64,000 bases of DNA, taken from assembly GCA_918797485.1 (NCBI GenBank), contig CAKKNE010000001.1, positions 1,488,001 through 1,552,000 of the forward strand. Reading direction: 5' to 3'. Source of the stretch: Pelagomonas calceolata (lineage: Eukaryota; Sar; Pelagophyceae; Pelagomonadales; Pelagomonadaceae). This document shows positions 49,189 to 59,479 of this stretch, one piece after another. The position numbers and the translations under genes were made by a program. The notes under the pieces are model-generated. The model did not search any database, was not told the origin of the DNA, and saw only the letters and a program-made list of their open reading frames with translations. How positions within the stretch are numbered: the stretch's first letter is position 1; the number at the start of each line of letters is the position of its first letter.

Positions 49189-51379
49189 TCATCGACTCTT
49201 CCCGTTCGCCTTCTTCTTGTACATCCGCGTGTCCGACGGGTCGAAGCCGTCTTCCGCCGCGCCGAGCAGCGCCCAGGGCGGGCAGGGCGCCTTGTAGTCC
49301 TCCACCGTGAACGGCTCGCCGGACGCCGCGAGCGCGTGGAAGCGGTCGTAGTCGATCCACGTGTCCCATGTCCCGTCGGGAGCCTTGAGCTGGTCGCAGC
49401 GCGCGAGGAGCACACTCACAGAATGTTTGTGCGCGCAGGCGACCTCATACGTCGGACATGAGGGGTGATCCTTCGCGATGCGAGCGGCCAGTTCCTTACA
49501 GAACGCCTCGACCTGTGTGGAAATCAACCAGTGAGTTAGGTTATCGCGTCGATGGCGTGGAATCGCCGCGCCATCGAGCAGGCGCAGTCACAAGGAGCGT
49601 GGGCGCCCGAAATTTGATTTCCACACGGGCCTCGACCTCGTGGTGCCACGGGCAGTTCGCCATCGTGAGGTCGGAGGCGTCAGATTTCCCGCAGAACGTG
49701 ACGCCCTTCACCTCTACCAGTGTCGGTTCGCCCAACGCGATCAATTCAGCGTAGCCCGCAATGTCGCCCTCGTTGTGGCCCTTCACCAATGTTAAGCGAG
49801 CTACCGTCCGCTGCTTCTTCTCCCTGAGTATCACCAAGGACTCCCTTAATCTTTCCCAGGCGTCCCGGAACAGCGGTCGATCGACCTCCTCCAGATCATC
49901 TTTATTGGGCGCATCGACACTCACATACAGCTGCGTCACCGGTCGTAGTGTTCGAATGGCCTCAGGAAATTGGGCGTTCGTGACCAGAAAACTCGAAATC
50001 TTCCGCGCGTGGAGCTCGCCGATGAGCTCGTTGATGCGAGGGTACATGATCGGCTCGCCGACGAGCGACAACGCACAATGCCGCACCGTGTGGGCCTCGC
50101 GCCATCTTTCTTCTAGCACGCCGGGCACGCCCCTGCACTCGTTGATCATCGCGACGTGCAAGCGCACGGCCTCGGCGACGATCATCGCCGGGTCATCACC
50201 TGTGTGGCACGACACCGTCGCTACACGCCACGTCGACGGCGTCGAGGCGATGCGGTCTCATGAAGACGCCATCGCCGCGACCACGTCACGTTCAAGTTCA
50301 CTGAAAACACCGAGTCACGCACTCTTCCACTTCCACTCCGTCGCGACGGGATTCTTGTGGTGCCGCCAACAAAAAACGCACTTGTTCGCGCAGGCTAAGG
50401 ACGGTGTGGCCTCCATGCATTGATACGAGGTAATCCCGTAGAAGGTATGTTTGTAGCAGCCGCCTCTTCCCCTTAATTGATGCTTCGTCCAGCGACACAA
50501 TTTCACGGCCGAATGCCCCCCTATTAACTTATATCCTTCTTTCTTGAGAGCTTTGGCCTGGGACTGCGTGACCATGTCCTTCGGGCCCTTGGCCTTTTTT
50601 TCTTCCTCCTTCTCGCCTAACGCAGCGCCCATGTCTTCCACATCTGTCACAGACTTCTTTTTCTGAGGAGCTTCCTCATCACTACTATCAGACACTCTAT
50701 GAGTCTTCTCGAGTTTGACCTTGCGCGGCTTCTGCTCGCCCCGCACCTGGGGCCGCGAGAACGCGGCCACTACTCTATTCTCCCATAACGCGTAGGTCTC
50801 CTCGGTCTCCTCCGTATCATCTAGGCGTTGGGAAGCGACGCGCGCCGCTCCTAATTTACGTAGAGTCTTCTCCGTGACACGAGCCGCGGTACAAAATCTA
50901 GCCGGGTCGTAGGCCGTCGAGCCACAACCTAGTACCGCAAAACGTCGGCCTCGCAAAGCTCCTTGGCCCACCCGATGATCCGCCGCAATATCATCTAATT
51001 CTTCCACCAACAACCGACGAGAGGGCTCCGGCGCGAGGCCGCCGTGGACTGTAGAAACTAACACGGCGCAGTCCCGGCTGTCGCCGTTCAAGAGCTCGTC
51101 CCAGGGATCGAGCTGGGGCTTCGCGGCGTCGACGACGATCGATGCTCTTCCGGCCTTGGCGAGGGCTTCTCTCAAGCGTCCTGCGAGCTTGCGCGACGTA
51201 CCCGTCACGGACGCGAAGACGATGAGAACCGGCGCGGCGTCCTGCAGGAACTGGCTTGTTGGTTTGGCTACTTTCGGTGCGCGTTTTCTCCTTTTTTGTA
51301 TGAGGAGCTGGACGACGTGGGCTGCTAGGAGCACTATGGTTGCTATCAGCGCGTAGTTGGCCGCCTCGGCGGCGTGCAT
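49189..51379 (-). CDS. TYW1: tRNA wybutosine-synthesizing protein 1
   Basis: 647 residues: exons 51379-50323, 50199-49637 and 49512-49189; lengths and phases agree. Order: an N-terminal membrane helix (YALIATIVLLAAHVVQLLIQ), a flavodoxin-like domain (VLIVFASVTGTSRKLAGRL), an acidic linker, then the radical-SAM core with CANKCVFC (C-x3-C-x2-C) and CWRHHKNPVATEWKWK. Further TYW1 phrases are HCALSLVGEPIMYPRI, SSFLVTNAQFP, VSVDAPNKDDLEEVDRPLF and EVKGVTFCGKSDASDLTMA. TYW1 builds the tricyclic core of wybutosine at position 37 of tRNA-Phe from N1-methylguanosine and pyruvate. The N-terminal helix suggests an ER-anchored form, as in other eukaryotes. Confidence 0.95.
49513..49636 (-). mobile_element. 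Introner with perfect 8-bp target duplication
   Basis: 124-nt GT-AG intron in TYW1. GTCGAGGC stands both before and after the element (49629-49636 and 49505-49512, identical). The left copy supplies the donor. The element runs CCGTGTGGAAATCAAATTTC ... CACGCCATCGACGCG ... TAACCTAACTCACTGG, then TTGATTTCCACACAG. Splicing gives HHE-VEAFCKEL. One of the youngest copies. Confidence 0.95.
50200..50322 (-). mobile_element. Decayed introner in TYW1
   Basis: 123-nt GT-AG intron, donor octamer GTGCGTGA, right octamer GTGATGAC, acceptor GTGCCACACAG. The left end reads CTCGGTGTTTTCAGTGAAC, similar to the CGGTGTCGAAATCACT variant. The inside has GCGGCGATGGCGTC and GACGCCGTCGACG. It joins WKWKS to DDPAMI, as in other TYW1 proteins. 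Confidence 0.75.
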
Positions 51380-51863
51380 GGTGCCGTCTTTGCTCCCAGC
51401 GCTTGTTTTTATGATGAATGAGGTTCCCGAACAGCTTGTATACGTCGCTAGGTGAGCAGGAGGCAATTTCGCTCGGTTGCCTGCAACTGCAGCTGTCTAA
51501 CTCAGATGGAAGCGAGTCGCCCGAATTTGTCCCACGGCTGGTGCTATCGACGGATGCTGTCTGCCGCAGCCCTCAGACACTTCTGTAGTGCGCTACAAGC
51601 TCGTAACTAGCCGTTCGCCGCTGCAACCTGCTGAGGAGCTAGCGCTCATAAAGACACTAGCACAATTTTGCCCAACTTGCAAACCCCACGTAATTTGACA
51701 AGCGACACACGCCACGCTACACAATGGACTCGACACGACAGACGATCCCGTCGCCGCCCGCTCGCCCGTGAGGATGACTGCCAAAGAGCTCATGTACTAA
51801 GTGATTGACAAAACAACTGTTAAGATAAAAGCCATGTGCTTTCTCTCACGACGTCGCAGCGTC
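51380..51863. promoter_or_regulatory. Intergenic region with motif copy
   Basis: At 51639-51660, minus strand, CTAGTGTCTTTATGAG then CGCTAG. The motif lies about 260 bp upstream of the TYW1 start. The rest of the gap shows nothing I can assign. Confidence 0.45.
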
Positions 51864-54201
51864 TCACCGGGCCCGCGGCGCCCTCTTCTTGGCCGGCGCA
51901 TCTGCTGGAGGCGTGCGCCGCTTCGCCCGCCGCGGCGGCGCGGGCGCCGCCGCGGGCTCGCTCTGCGGCGGCGGCGGGAAGGTCGGCGGCGGCGGCGGGC
52001 GCCGGAGGCGGACGATGGTCTCGCCCTTGGCGTTGACGCGCGCGCCGGGGGGCAGCGGCGGGCGCGGCGCCTCTGTGGCCGCGGGCGCCGCCGCGGGCTC
52101 CTCCACGTCCATGGGCGCGGCGCGCGCGTGCTTTCTCTTGTGCTCCTCGAGCGTCTCCTCGAGGCGGCGGTAGTAGTCCGCCCAGTCCTCGGGGTCCAGC
52201 TCCGCGAGGTCCTCGAGCACGTCGCGCGCGCGGCGCTCCCCAAGAACGCGACCCGCCCGCACCCCGGCCTCAATCATGTCCGTCGTCACCCCGACCGCGC
52301 GCGCTTCCGCATCTATCACAATAGTAGGAGCACTTCCAGACGTACGAGTCGCGCGGAGCCGCGCGCGCCGCAGCTGCACCCCGAGGCCCCACGTATAATC
52401 CGAAACCATATAACGCAGATGGAGGCACGCCGCCGCGTAATCATCACTGGCGAAGGCGGTGTAGCAGTGCGGCTCGCGTCCGCCGGCTATAGCAGCGGTA
52501 TGAGTACAATAAAGGAGGCACTTGCGCGTCGTCTTTCTCGCCTTGCCGAAGGAGTGGAAGCCGTAATACTTCCTGATCAAAGCAATCTGATCCGGCGTAA
52601 ACGTCGTCCCAGACTCGGGCCGGACGTCGGCCGCCTCCAACAATCTAATATCGAGGCCCGCCTCGAAGGCGACCTCGTTGAAGCAGGCCAACGCGTCTCT
52701 AGAGCCGCTCTTCGACAGCTCCAGCGCGGCGCTCCAGTACTTGTCGACGTCCGTGACCAAATCCGGGTCCTTGCGGTGGAGCTCGACGTCGTTGCAAATG
52801 CAGAAGTGCCACTGGTCCATCCGCTGTCCAGGAGGCGCGACGACGAGGCCCCGAACTCCACCTCTATACAACTTAACCGTAGCTGCCCCATCCGCGGCCC
52901 TCAATTCGCGCATGACCTGCGTTCAACGAACCGTCGCGGCGCTCGCATAATCGGAGCGAGACTCTCTCCGAAGTCGCCGAAGCGGCGTCGCGTCGACGGC
53001 GTCGATGCTAATGTTCAAGCTCCACACTGAGTCGCACCAGCGAATGGCGGCCGCGTCCTTCCCGCTTGTTCGCGTCGTCCCACGACTTCTCCGACGGAGC
53101 CACGGGGGTTTTGCCGATGCGCGGCGTGCGGCCGAGCCTCCTGCACTTCTCCTGGTATTGATCGAGGGCGGCCTGCTCCCTTTCTGATAGGACTCGGACC
53201 AAATACCGGTCGAGGTTCTGGTCCATCCAGGGCTCACCCGCCCGCGCCTTGCGCGCCGCTTCCTTCAGCTCATCTGACAACCGGCAGAAGATGGGCGAGT
53301 CGTCTAGCTTGCCCTTGAGGTGGTCCAGTGCGCACGCGATGGCCATGACGCCGGCGGCTCTATTGGCCTCGGCCTGAGTGGTGCCGCCGAAGGTAATGCG
53401 TAAATCTCCTCCAAAGTTTGCGACTGTACAACGAGCCAAACAGCAGCCCGGGGCCAATCGATCCTGTTCATTGGCACGCGCCGGCCCCGCACAATTTTCG
53501 GAAGCAAACAATTTCATCCCCGGCTCGTCCAACGTGTCGGCCTCGAGCCACCGTCGGAGGCTGACTCCAGTTGTTGCTGTCGCTCCCTTCTTCCAGGGGC
53601 CGTCGTCTCGCGCGTCGGTCCCTATGGTCTTATCGAAAGATCGGTCTCTCACGTCTTCCTTGGCATTGAACTTCAGCCGATCGATAGGTAGCACGTGTCG
53701 GCCGTCGTCGCCGCGTGATGTAGCCGCGGCTTCGGCCAGCTCGACTTTGTGCCCGTCCACCGTCGCGTAATGAATTTGTCTAGCTCCGGTGGACTTGGAC
53801 CACTTCGCCGTCGTCCAGCCCTTCGGCACCTTTACTTCTATTACATGATGACCCTCGTAGCCCTTGGGCACTTTTAGACCACTCGCTTTTGACCACGCTC
53901 GCATCGTCGTGCGGCCCACGATTTCACCATCTTTGCCGCGGAGGCGCATCGGCGTGTCCGATTTCTTTTTTGAGCGATCTACTTTAGGCACAGTTTGCAG
54001 CAGTTCGCCCTGGTCCGCCGCGAAGAAACTCCTTCGCTTTGTAATTGACTCGCCGGCGCCGCCCTCGTCCGGAGCGAGATGCACCTTGTCGTCCAACGTG
54101 GCGCTGTACCAGCCCTTGTCGGAAATGGTGACCGTCGCGATGCGGCCGCCCGCGGTCCGTATTTGCACGCCCACCGTCGGCGCGGCTGGGGTGGCTTCCA
54201 T
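51864..54201 (-). CDS. Unknown nuclear protein joined across a decayed introner
   Basis: 738 residues from exons 54201-53038 and 52916-51864, phase 0. Taken singly, each exon looks like its own gene, but the first ends without a natural C-terminus and the second starts right after an acceptor. Exon 1 has a repeated beta motif (VRTTMRAWSKASGLKVPKGY-like, then KVPKGWTTAKWSKSTGAR), a Cys-rich stretch (APGCCLARCTVANFGGD) and a helical end. Exon 2 has WHFCICNDVELHRKDPD, FTPDQIALIRKYYGFHSFGK and a Pro-rich, Lys/Arg-rich nuclear tail (PPRRAKRRTP). No known family. The start is ATG 54201. Confidence 0.55.
52917..53037 (-). mobile_element. Decayed introner
   Basis: 121-nt GT-AG intron. Donor octamer GTGCGACT is followed exactly 8 bp later by CAGTGTGGAGCTTGA, a worn copy of CTGTGTGGAAATCAA. 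Then CATCGACGCCGTCGACGCGACG and the acceptor TTGAACGCAG. The right octamer is GTCATGCG. Confidence 0.65.
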
Positions 54202-56396
54202 AGTGTCTGAGTGTCTGTGCAGCTCAGCAGCGTCGTTTATGGGCCGCGCGCTTGCACGGAGTGGTCCAGGGGTATCGAAGGTCTGCTGCTTTGCGCCGCT
54301 GTGCAAATGGCGCTGTGGTAGGGCACTCCCGGCCACAATACCACGCCGCCGCGGCACTGCTCAAAATCGGCCGCGATGCGAGCAACGCGTGGAGGCCGAA
54401 GGACCCCTATCTGGCATCTACGCGCTCCCTCCGGAGAAATGGGTGGCTTTAAACCCCCGGCCGGGCCCCAGGCAGTGACCCGCGACGACGCCGCCGGCCG
54501 CTAACAAGTACACAAAACAAATTTAGGACGCGGGAAGCCGCGTCAGGTGACGAGCGACTCCCCGAGGCGGAGCGTTCTTCGTGGCTCGCCGAGCCGGTCG
54601 CCCTCGCAGGCGTCGGCGATGGTGCTGGCGCGTCCGTCTGATCGCGCGTCGGTCGTGGATGCCCATGACCGTTTGCCTCAAAATGCTTATCGGTTTCACG
54701 TACGGCGCTGAGTTCGGCCATCGACCGTGTTGAGTGAAGGGAACACCAGCGCGTCGGCGGCCATCGCGGGCTCTAGATGTCCATGGTCGAGTCGTTGACC
54801 ATCGTTGCTGCGGTCGTCATTGCCAGCACTTGCAAAAATATCGCGGCGACGGCGTGACGAACTCCTGGTGCCGTGGGCGGGTCGCTGTTGTGACCGATCA
54901 AGGAGAGAGGCGCTGCTCGAACTTTTTACAAAGAGGTAGGCCATGCCCCAGGCGTTCGTGGCGCCGCGGGCTGGTGCTCGTGCCGCGGCTATCATAGCGA
55001 GGCGGTGCGCGGCGTCGGTCACGAGAAGTTCTGCAGGAAGCGGACGATGGAGCTCCGGGGGCTGCCCCCGTAGCCGTCGTCGCGGCAACGCTTAGTATGC
55101 GGATTCGTGGCACCGGTCGTGAATCTAACCGTGCACGAACCTCGCGCCAGCACTGCGGCACGGCGCTTGTCTTGGGCGTGCCTGCCGCGATCGCGGCGGC
55201 CGAGGAAGCAGTAGACCGACGCCGCCGGCGCGATACCAGGCGCGAAACGCTAGCTGCGTGCATTCAATACCGTTCGACGAGAGATGCTTGATCTCGAAGC
55301 ATCACGGACGCCAAAAAAGGGCTGCCCCTGGCTCTCGTATCGATCTCTCCCTACCTTGAAGGAGGCGTTTTTCCCGCTATGAATTGCGTAGCGCTCTTGC
55401 TCGGCATTAAAAACGAATGCGCGGGCCGCGTCGATCGCTGTCCGCAGTGTTTAGAGTGTGCCCAGCGCCTCCAGGCCCTGGCTCAGATCCTGGCTCGTTG
55501 AGGGACCCGCACGTAAGGTAGTTCGTCGAGCGCGCGAACAACGCACAATACGAGAAGTACCAGGAGCTCTCACAAAGGGCGGGTGTTCGTTTGCTTGGTG
55601 CTCGTTTGGCTTTGTCGTCCGCGTCCGTCCGCGCGTTTGCACGTCAAATTTCAGCAGCAAGGAGGCCGGGGGCGACCAAGCGCTCCTCGGCAGACTAGAA
55701 GCATCTGTTCGGCTTGAAATGGCGTCCGTTCCGCTTTGATGATCGTGTCGGGTTCTTGGCTCATTGCAGTGCGCTTTTGCAAGCTCTGCTCAGCCGCAGC
55801 GATCGATTGAGTAGGTGCTCGCGACGCAACTGGCAGCGCACCGATAGGACGCAAGCGCCTACACCACTAATCGCATTCATGCGATGTCTCCTGTTGCAAA
55901 AACCAGCACTGACGCTAGGCTCTCCTACTGCACCCCTGCCACAGCCGTGCGTACGACGACCCAGCGGCGATTTCGGCGGCAAGGCCGACGGCGCACGCGC
56001 GCCGCAAGCGTGATGTTCAGAAGCAATTAGGCAGCGACTGAACAAACGCGGACGGCGGCCAGACGCACGAAGGGCCCGCGGCCGCCGCACGGCGGCGTCG
56101 CCGTACGCGTGCGCGGCAACCCGGACCACGGCTCGGCGCACTGCCCGAGGTTCGTTCCTTGGCCGCAAATCGTGAATGCGACGGGAGGACTTCTGGAACG
56201 CGACTGCTCAGCACTAAGTCGGGCACACCGCGCGCGCCGTCCACCATCGTCGACTCTCTTCTTTTGCACTACGCATATGGCGACCTGTGATGGCGCGGAG
56301 ACGCCAAGCTCGAGTTCTCCATCCCGAGCGCGACCAGCAATTCCCTTCCTCGAGAGCCCCTAGGTACTTCGGAGACGAGTAAAGTAAGTTAGCATC
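54202..56396. other. Gene-poor stretch of 2.2 kb
   Basis: Short open frames occur on both strands but show no codon bias, domain, signal peptide or plausible splice partners. No tRNA, rRNA or known small-RNA pattern seen, and no introner core or CTAG motif noticed. Could hold a non-coding RNA or a decayed gene. Confidence 0.4.
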
Positions 56397-56995
56397 CTAG
56401 AGGCGGCCGTAGCGCAGCTGCATTGCGAGCGCATTCTCGGTGAGCTCGATGGCGCCCTGCCACCCGGCGCCCGTGTGCTCCTTCTTGAACTGCTCCTCGG
56501 TGTTGCGGTCGAACTGGTTGTTGAGGCACTTGATCATGAGCTGCGGGGGGCGGGGGACTGGTGCGTCGGTACGAATCCGCGGGGAAACGTCGCGTCGATG
56601 GCGTGGAGGGGAGAGCGCGGGTCCCGGAAAATTGAAGGCCCCTTGACGCCGGCCCGCGCGCAGAAATTATTGGGGTCGTCCATGAGGGGCGCCCAGACGT
56701 GGTCGAGCTGGAACCACTTCGCCTCGAGCAGCTCCTTGAGCGTGTCCGAGTCGAGGCCCCAGCCGTAGGCGTCCTCGAGCATCTCCTGGAAGAGGTCCTC
56801 CTTGATGAAGGTCTCCTTGACTTTTCTCAAGAACGTGCCGTATTGCGCGCGGTGGCCGACGGACTCGAACGCCTCGCGGATCTGCGCGGAGTTCAAGGTC
56901 AACTTCAATTTCAACTCGGACTTGGGGCGGGCGGTGCCGCCGCCGGCGAGCCGGGCGCCGGCGCCGGCACCAGTGCCAGGTTCATTTTCGGCGGC
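56397..56995 (-). CDS. Small helical unknown protein, uncertain start
   Basis: The certain parts are about 56914-56648 (KLTLNSAQIREAFESVGHRA, TFLRKVKETFIKEDLFQEML, DTLKELLEAKWFQLDHVW) and, after a 107-nt intron, 56540-56397 (LMIKCLNNQFDRNTEEQFKK ... LTENALAMQLRYGRL). The N-terminus is unclear: ATG 56995 needs another small intron to reach the main frame (for example GTGCC...CCAAG, giving MPPKMNLAL-SELKLKL). All-helical, soluble, no family recognised. Confidence 0.5.
56541..56647 (-). other. Intron with introner core
   Basis: 107 nt, donor GTCAAGGG, acceptor CCCCGCAG. It contains CACGCCATCGACGCGACG, identical to the core of the clear copies, but the ends are lost. Confidence 0.55.
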
Positions 56996-57011
56996 ATGCG
57001 GGTGAGTGCCA

Positions 57012-57048
57012 GCGACGCACCTAACTGTAGTGTAGTTAGGTGCGTCGC
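57012..57048. repeat. Perfect 15-bp inverted repeat, 7-base loop
   Basis: GCGACGCACCTAACT, loop GTAGTGT, AGTTAGGTGCGTCGC. In the 5' region of the small helical gene. The GTTAGGT phrase also occurs inside introners. Confidence 0.85.
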
Positions 57049-57242
57049 GGCGAACAGTAACGCGTGTCTACGCATTCGTGACTCGACAGAGGAGTTAGGG
57101 ACTCGCCGACAATTGATTTGCCAGGCGACGAGCGTTGCTCGTTTGACAGAGCGATGCGAGTCGGCGCGGTGGTGTACTCTCTGATCCTTTGTCTCGGCGG
57201 AGCCCTTGGCGGCGTGGAAAACGTGGCAAAGGCTAGCGGACA

Positions 57243-57265
57243 CTAGCGTCGCATAAAGACACTAG
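57243..57265 (-). promoter_or_regulatory. Intergenic CTAG...CTAG motif
   Basis: On the minus strand CTAGTGTCTTTATGC then GACGCTAG, about 250 bp upstream of the small helical gene and just before the MYND-like fragment on the plus strand. Confidence 0.5.
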
Positions 57266-57353
57266 CATGCCTTGCGTCCTAGTCCGGCCGGACGGGTGGG
57301 CCCGGGGGGAGCGGGAGGGGTACGGGGGACCCTGCGACGTAACTAGCCTCAGC

Positions 57354-57470
57354 CTCAGCCAAGCGGCCGGGCATCCCACGCGTCGACCGGCCGCGCTATT
57401 GCAGCGAGGAGTGCCAGCGCGCGCACTGGCTCGCGGGGCACTGCCACGAGTGCCCGTGCACCGGGTAAGA
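57354..57470 (+). pseudogene. MYND-finger fragment
   Basis: The plus-strand frame reads RPRYCSEECQRAHWLAGHCH-ECPCTG and then TAA. YCSxECQxxHWxxH is the second half of a MYND zinc finger. The first Cys pair is not found in frame upstream, and GGTAAG at the end could be a donor with no partner exon. Probably a remnant or a piece of an unresolved gene. Confidence 0.35.
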
Positions 57471-57492
57471 ACAAAGTTTTGAAACACAACAC

Positions 57493-58824
57493 TTACGCGC
57501 CGCGAAACCCGCTCACGTGCGCGCCGAGCGCCGGGTCCTCCGTCAACGCACGACTGGCGGCGTCCGCCCAGGCGCCTAAAGCCGCGGCGCCGGGGCACGC
57601 GTCCGCCGCCACGCCCTCCTCGAGGAGCGTGTCCCTCAATATGTCGCCCGCGCCGCGCCACGCGGCCAAATCGCGAGGCGTCTGGACGTTCCCCTTCTTC
57701 AGGGCATTGTAGCCGTTCACGCCGCAGATCTCGACGAGCTTCCGGACGACCGGATCATCGTCATCATCAGACGAGTCCTCCTCCACGGTCGCGCGCGCTT
57801 CGGCCGCCGCCAACGCCGCGCGCCGCCGGTCTTCCGGTGGCGGCGGCGGCGGTAACGGCGCTTGTACGGGCGCTTCTACAGGTGGCGGCGCCCTCGTACA
57901 GCCGCGCCGCCGCCGTTGCGCGAAGAGCGCCGCCCACCCGACCTCCGGAACTAATTCCTCAAGCGCCGCGGGAATGAACTTCCCGTTCGAGTGCCGTACC
58001 AGAGACCAGAAGACGCGCTGGGACGCGCGCGCACAGTTCTCCGGTCGCAGCATGTCCGCGTCGCCGTCACTGACCGCTTGCCGGACGGCAGCAACGGTCT
58101 CCTCTCGCGACAACGCGTCCACGACATCTTCATGATTACCACGACTACCATGGCCCTTGGCGAAGGTGACCTTGAGCTTCGACGCGTTGCCACTCAAAGT
58201 GGTCTCTGCGACCGATATCTCGAATTTACCGCTCTGGCACGCCGCGACGCGATCCTCGGCCTTCGTGTCCTCGTAGCGGCCTTCGACCGCACCCTTCAGG
58301 GCCTTGCGGAAGAACTTGCCTCTCGTGCCGCTTTCGCCGGCCGCGGCGCTCGCGAGGTCGATGCCGACGCCTCCTTCCGACGACGCCATGTTGAGCCTTC
58401 TTCGTCTTGGTTGTTTGGGGGCCGTCGCGAGGGGCTGCGGTCTGGATGGTGCGGGCGCGGGGTTAATGATCTCTGCGGGCGCAATGCCGGCGGCCCGCGC
58501 TTCGGCCGCCCTTAAAGCCGCTGCTCTTCTATCGTCGACGGGAGGGCCCTTGGCTTTTTTGCGCGTTGATGGTTTCTTGGCCGGTGCCGCGCGCTTCTTC
58601 TCGATGCCGCGCAGCGCGGCGTTGTTCGTCGTCACGTCCTTTAGTATTGAGGCTGCGTCGAGCGCTTTGGGCGGAAAGCCGCCGGCTAAGTCTAGGCCTC
58701 CTTTGCAGCGGAAGTCCGCCGCGGCGCGTTCGGCTAAACTGGAGACGGCGTCGTCCGGGTTCACATGTGAAAAGGTCTTCGTCGCGCCCTTGACGGTGAT
58801 GCGCAGGGACCAGAGCTCGGCCAT
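57493..58824 (-). CDS. Ubiquitin-like-domain protein
   Basis: 443 residues from ATG 58824, where a clean beta-strand begins (MAELWSLRITVKGATKTFSH). Residues 1-75 resemble the ubiquitin-like UBX-L region of OTU1-type proteins (DDAVSSLAERAAADFRCKGG ... ILKDVTTNNAALRG). A Lys-rich linker follows (KKPSTRKKAKG). A conserved-looking central domain comes next (KFFRKALKGAVEGRYEDTKA ... FWSLVRHSNGKFIPAALEEL), then acidic and Pro runs and a C-terminal UBA-like stretch (VRKLVEICGVNGYNALKKGN). No catalytic domain seen. Likely a ubiquitin-pathway adaptor. Confidence 0.6.
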   Translation of the reverse strand: MAELWSLRITVKGATKTFSHVNPDDAVSSLAERAAADFRCKGGLDLAGGFPPKALDAASILKDVTTNNAALRGIEKKRAAPAKKPSTRKKAKGPPVDDRRAAALRAAEARAAGIAPAEIINPAPAPSRPQPLATAPKQPRRRRLNMASSEGGVGIDLASAAAGESGTRGKFFRKALKGAVEGRYEDTKAEDRVAACQSGKFEISVAETTLSGNASKLKVTFAKGHGSRGNHEDVVDALSREETVAAVRQAVSDGDADMLRPENCARASQRVFWSLVRHSNGKFIPAALEELVPEVGWAALFAQRRRRGCTRAPPPVEAPVQAPLPPPPPPEDRRRAALAAAEARATVEEDSSDDDDDPVVRKLVEICGVNGYNALKKGNVQTPRDLAAWRGAGDILRDTLLEEGVAADACPGAAALGAWADAASRALTEDPALGAHVSGFRGA

Positions 58825-59479
58825 CGCTGCGGCGGCGTCTTGGGGGTCTGAGACTCCCCTGCGCAGCTCTGAACTTGGCCGCTCGACCTTGGCGTTGTGC
58901 GCGCTCGCTGCAGTGGCTTCTTGGCTGTATCTAGGACTGCCAACGGCAAACGTAACGTAATTTGCGTCCGCGCGTCGACCGCTATTCGACCCGCTTTGCC
59001 GAGTCTCAGGCGCCGCAAATCGGGTTTTGAATTTGAAACGTCCGTGCAGCGGTCCGAGGCGTCTCGGAGGGCTCCGCTCCGAGGCCTGCGACGGCTCGCT
59101 GGCCCGTCGAAAACACTGCGCTCTCCGCAAAACAGGGAGACAAGCAGCGGCTTTATCGACTTGTGCGAAGCCCTCGCGCGAGCCAACCAAGCCATCGCCT
59201 AGGCGTATCTCTTTGCCGCAGTAGCGAGCGCAAATTCGGCTCGTCTTCGGGTCCTCGGAAGCCCCGGCGCGCCCAAAAAAGAGGCTTGGCGCCTGGCAAG
59301 CGAACACATTAATCTAAGGCCGCGGCGGCGCAAGCGCGCCCCGAGACGGTCGCGCGCGCTTGCCACAGTCCGGGACCCAACACAGAAGGCCCCCTGTACT
59401 CTCAAACAGCTTGCGCCCGCACACCGCGCGGACCGCCTCGCCGAGCCCTATAAAAAACACAAAAAGCGGCGACCGAAAC

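Noticed and set aside
54202-56396. Several open frames of 60-135 codons
   Set aside because: No codon bias, conserved motif or plausible splice partners; overlapping frames on both strands are equally good.
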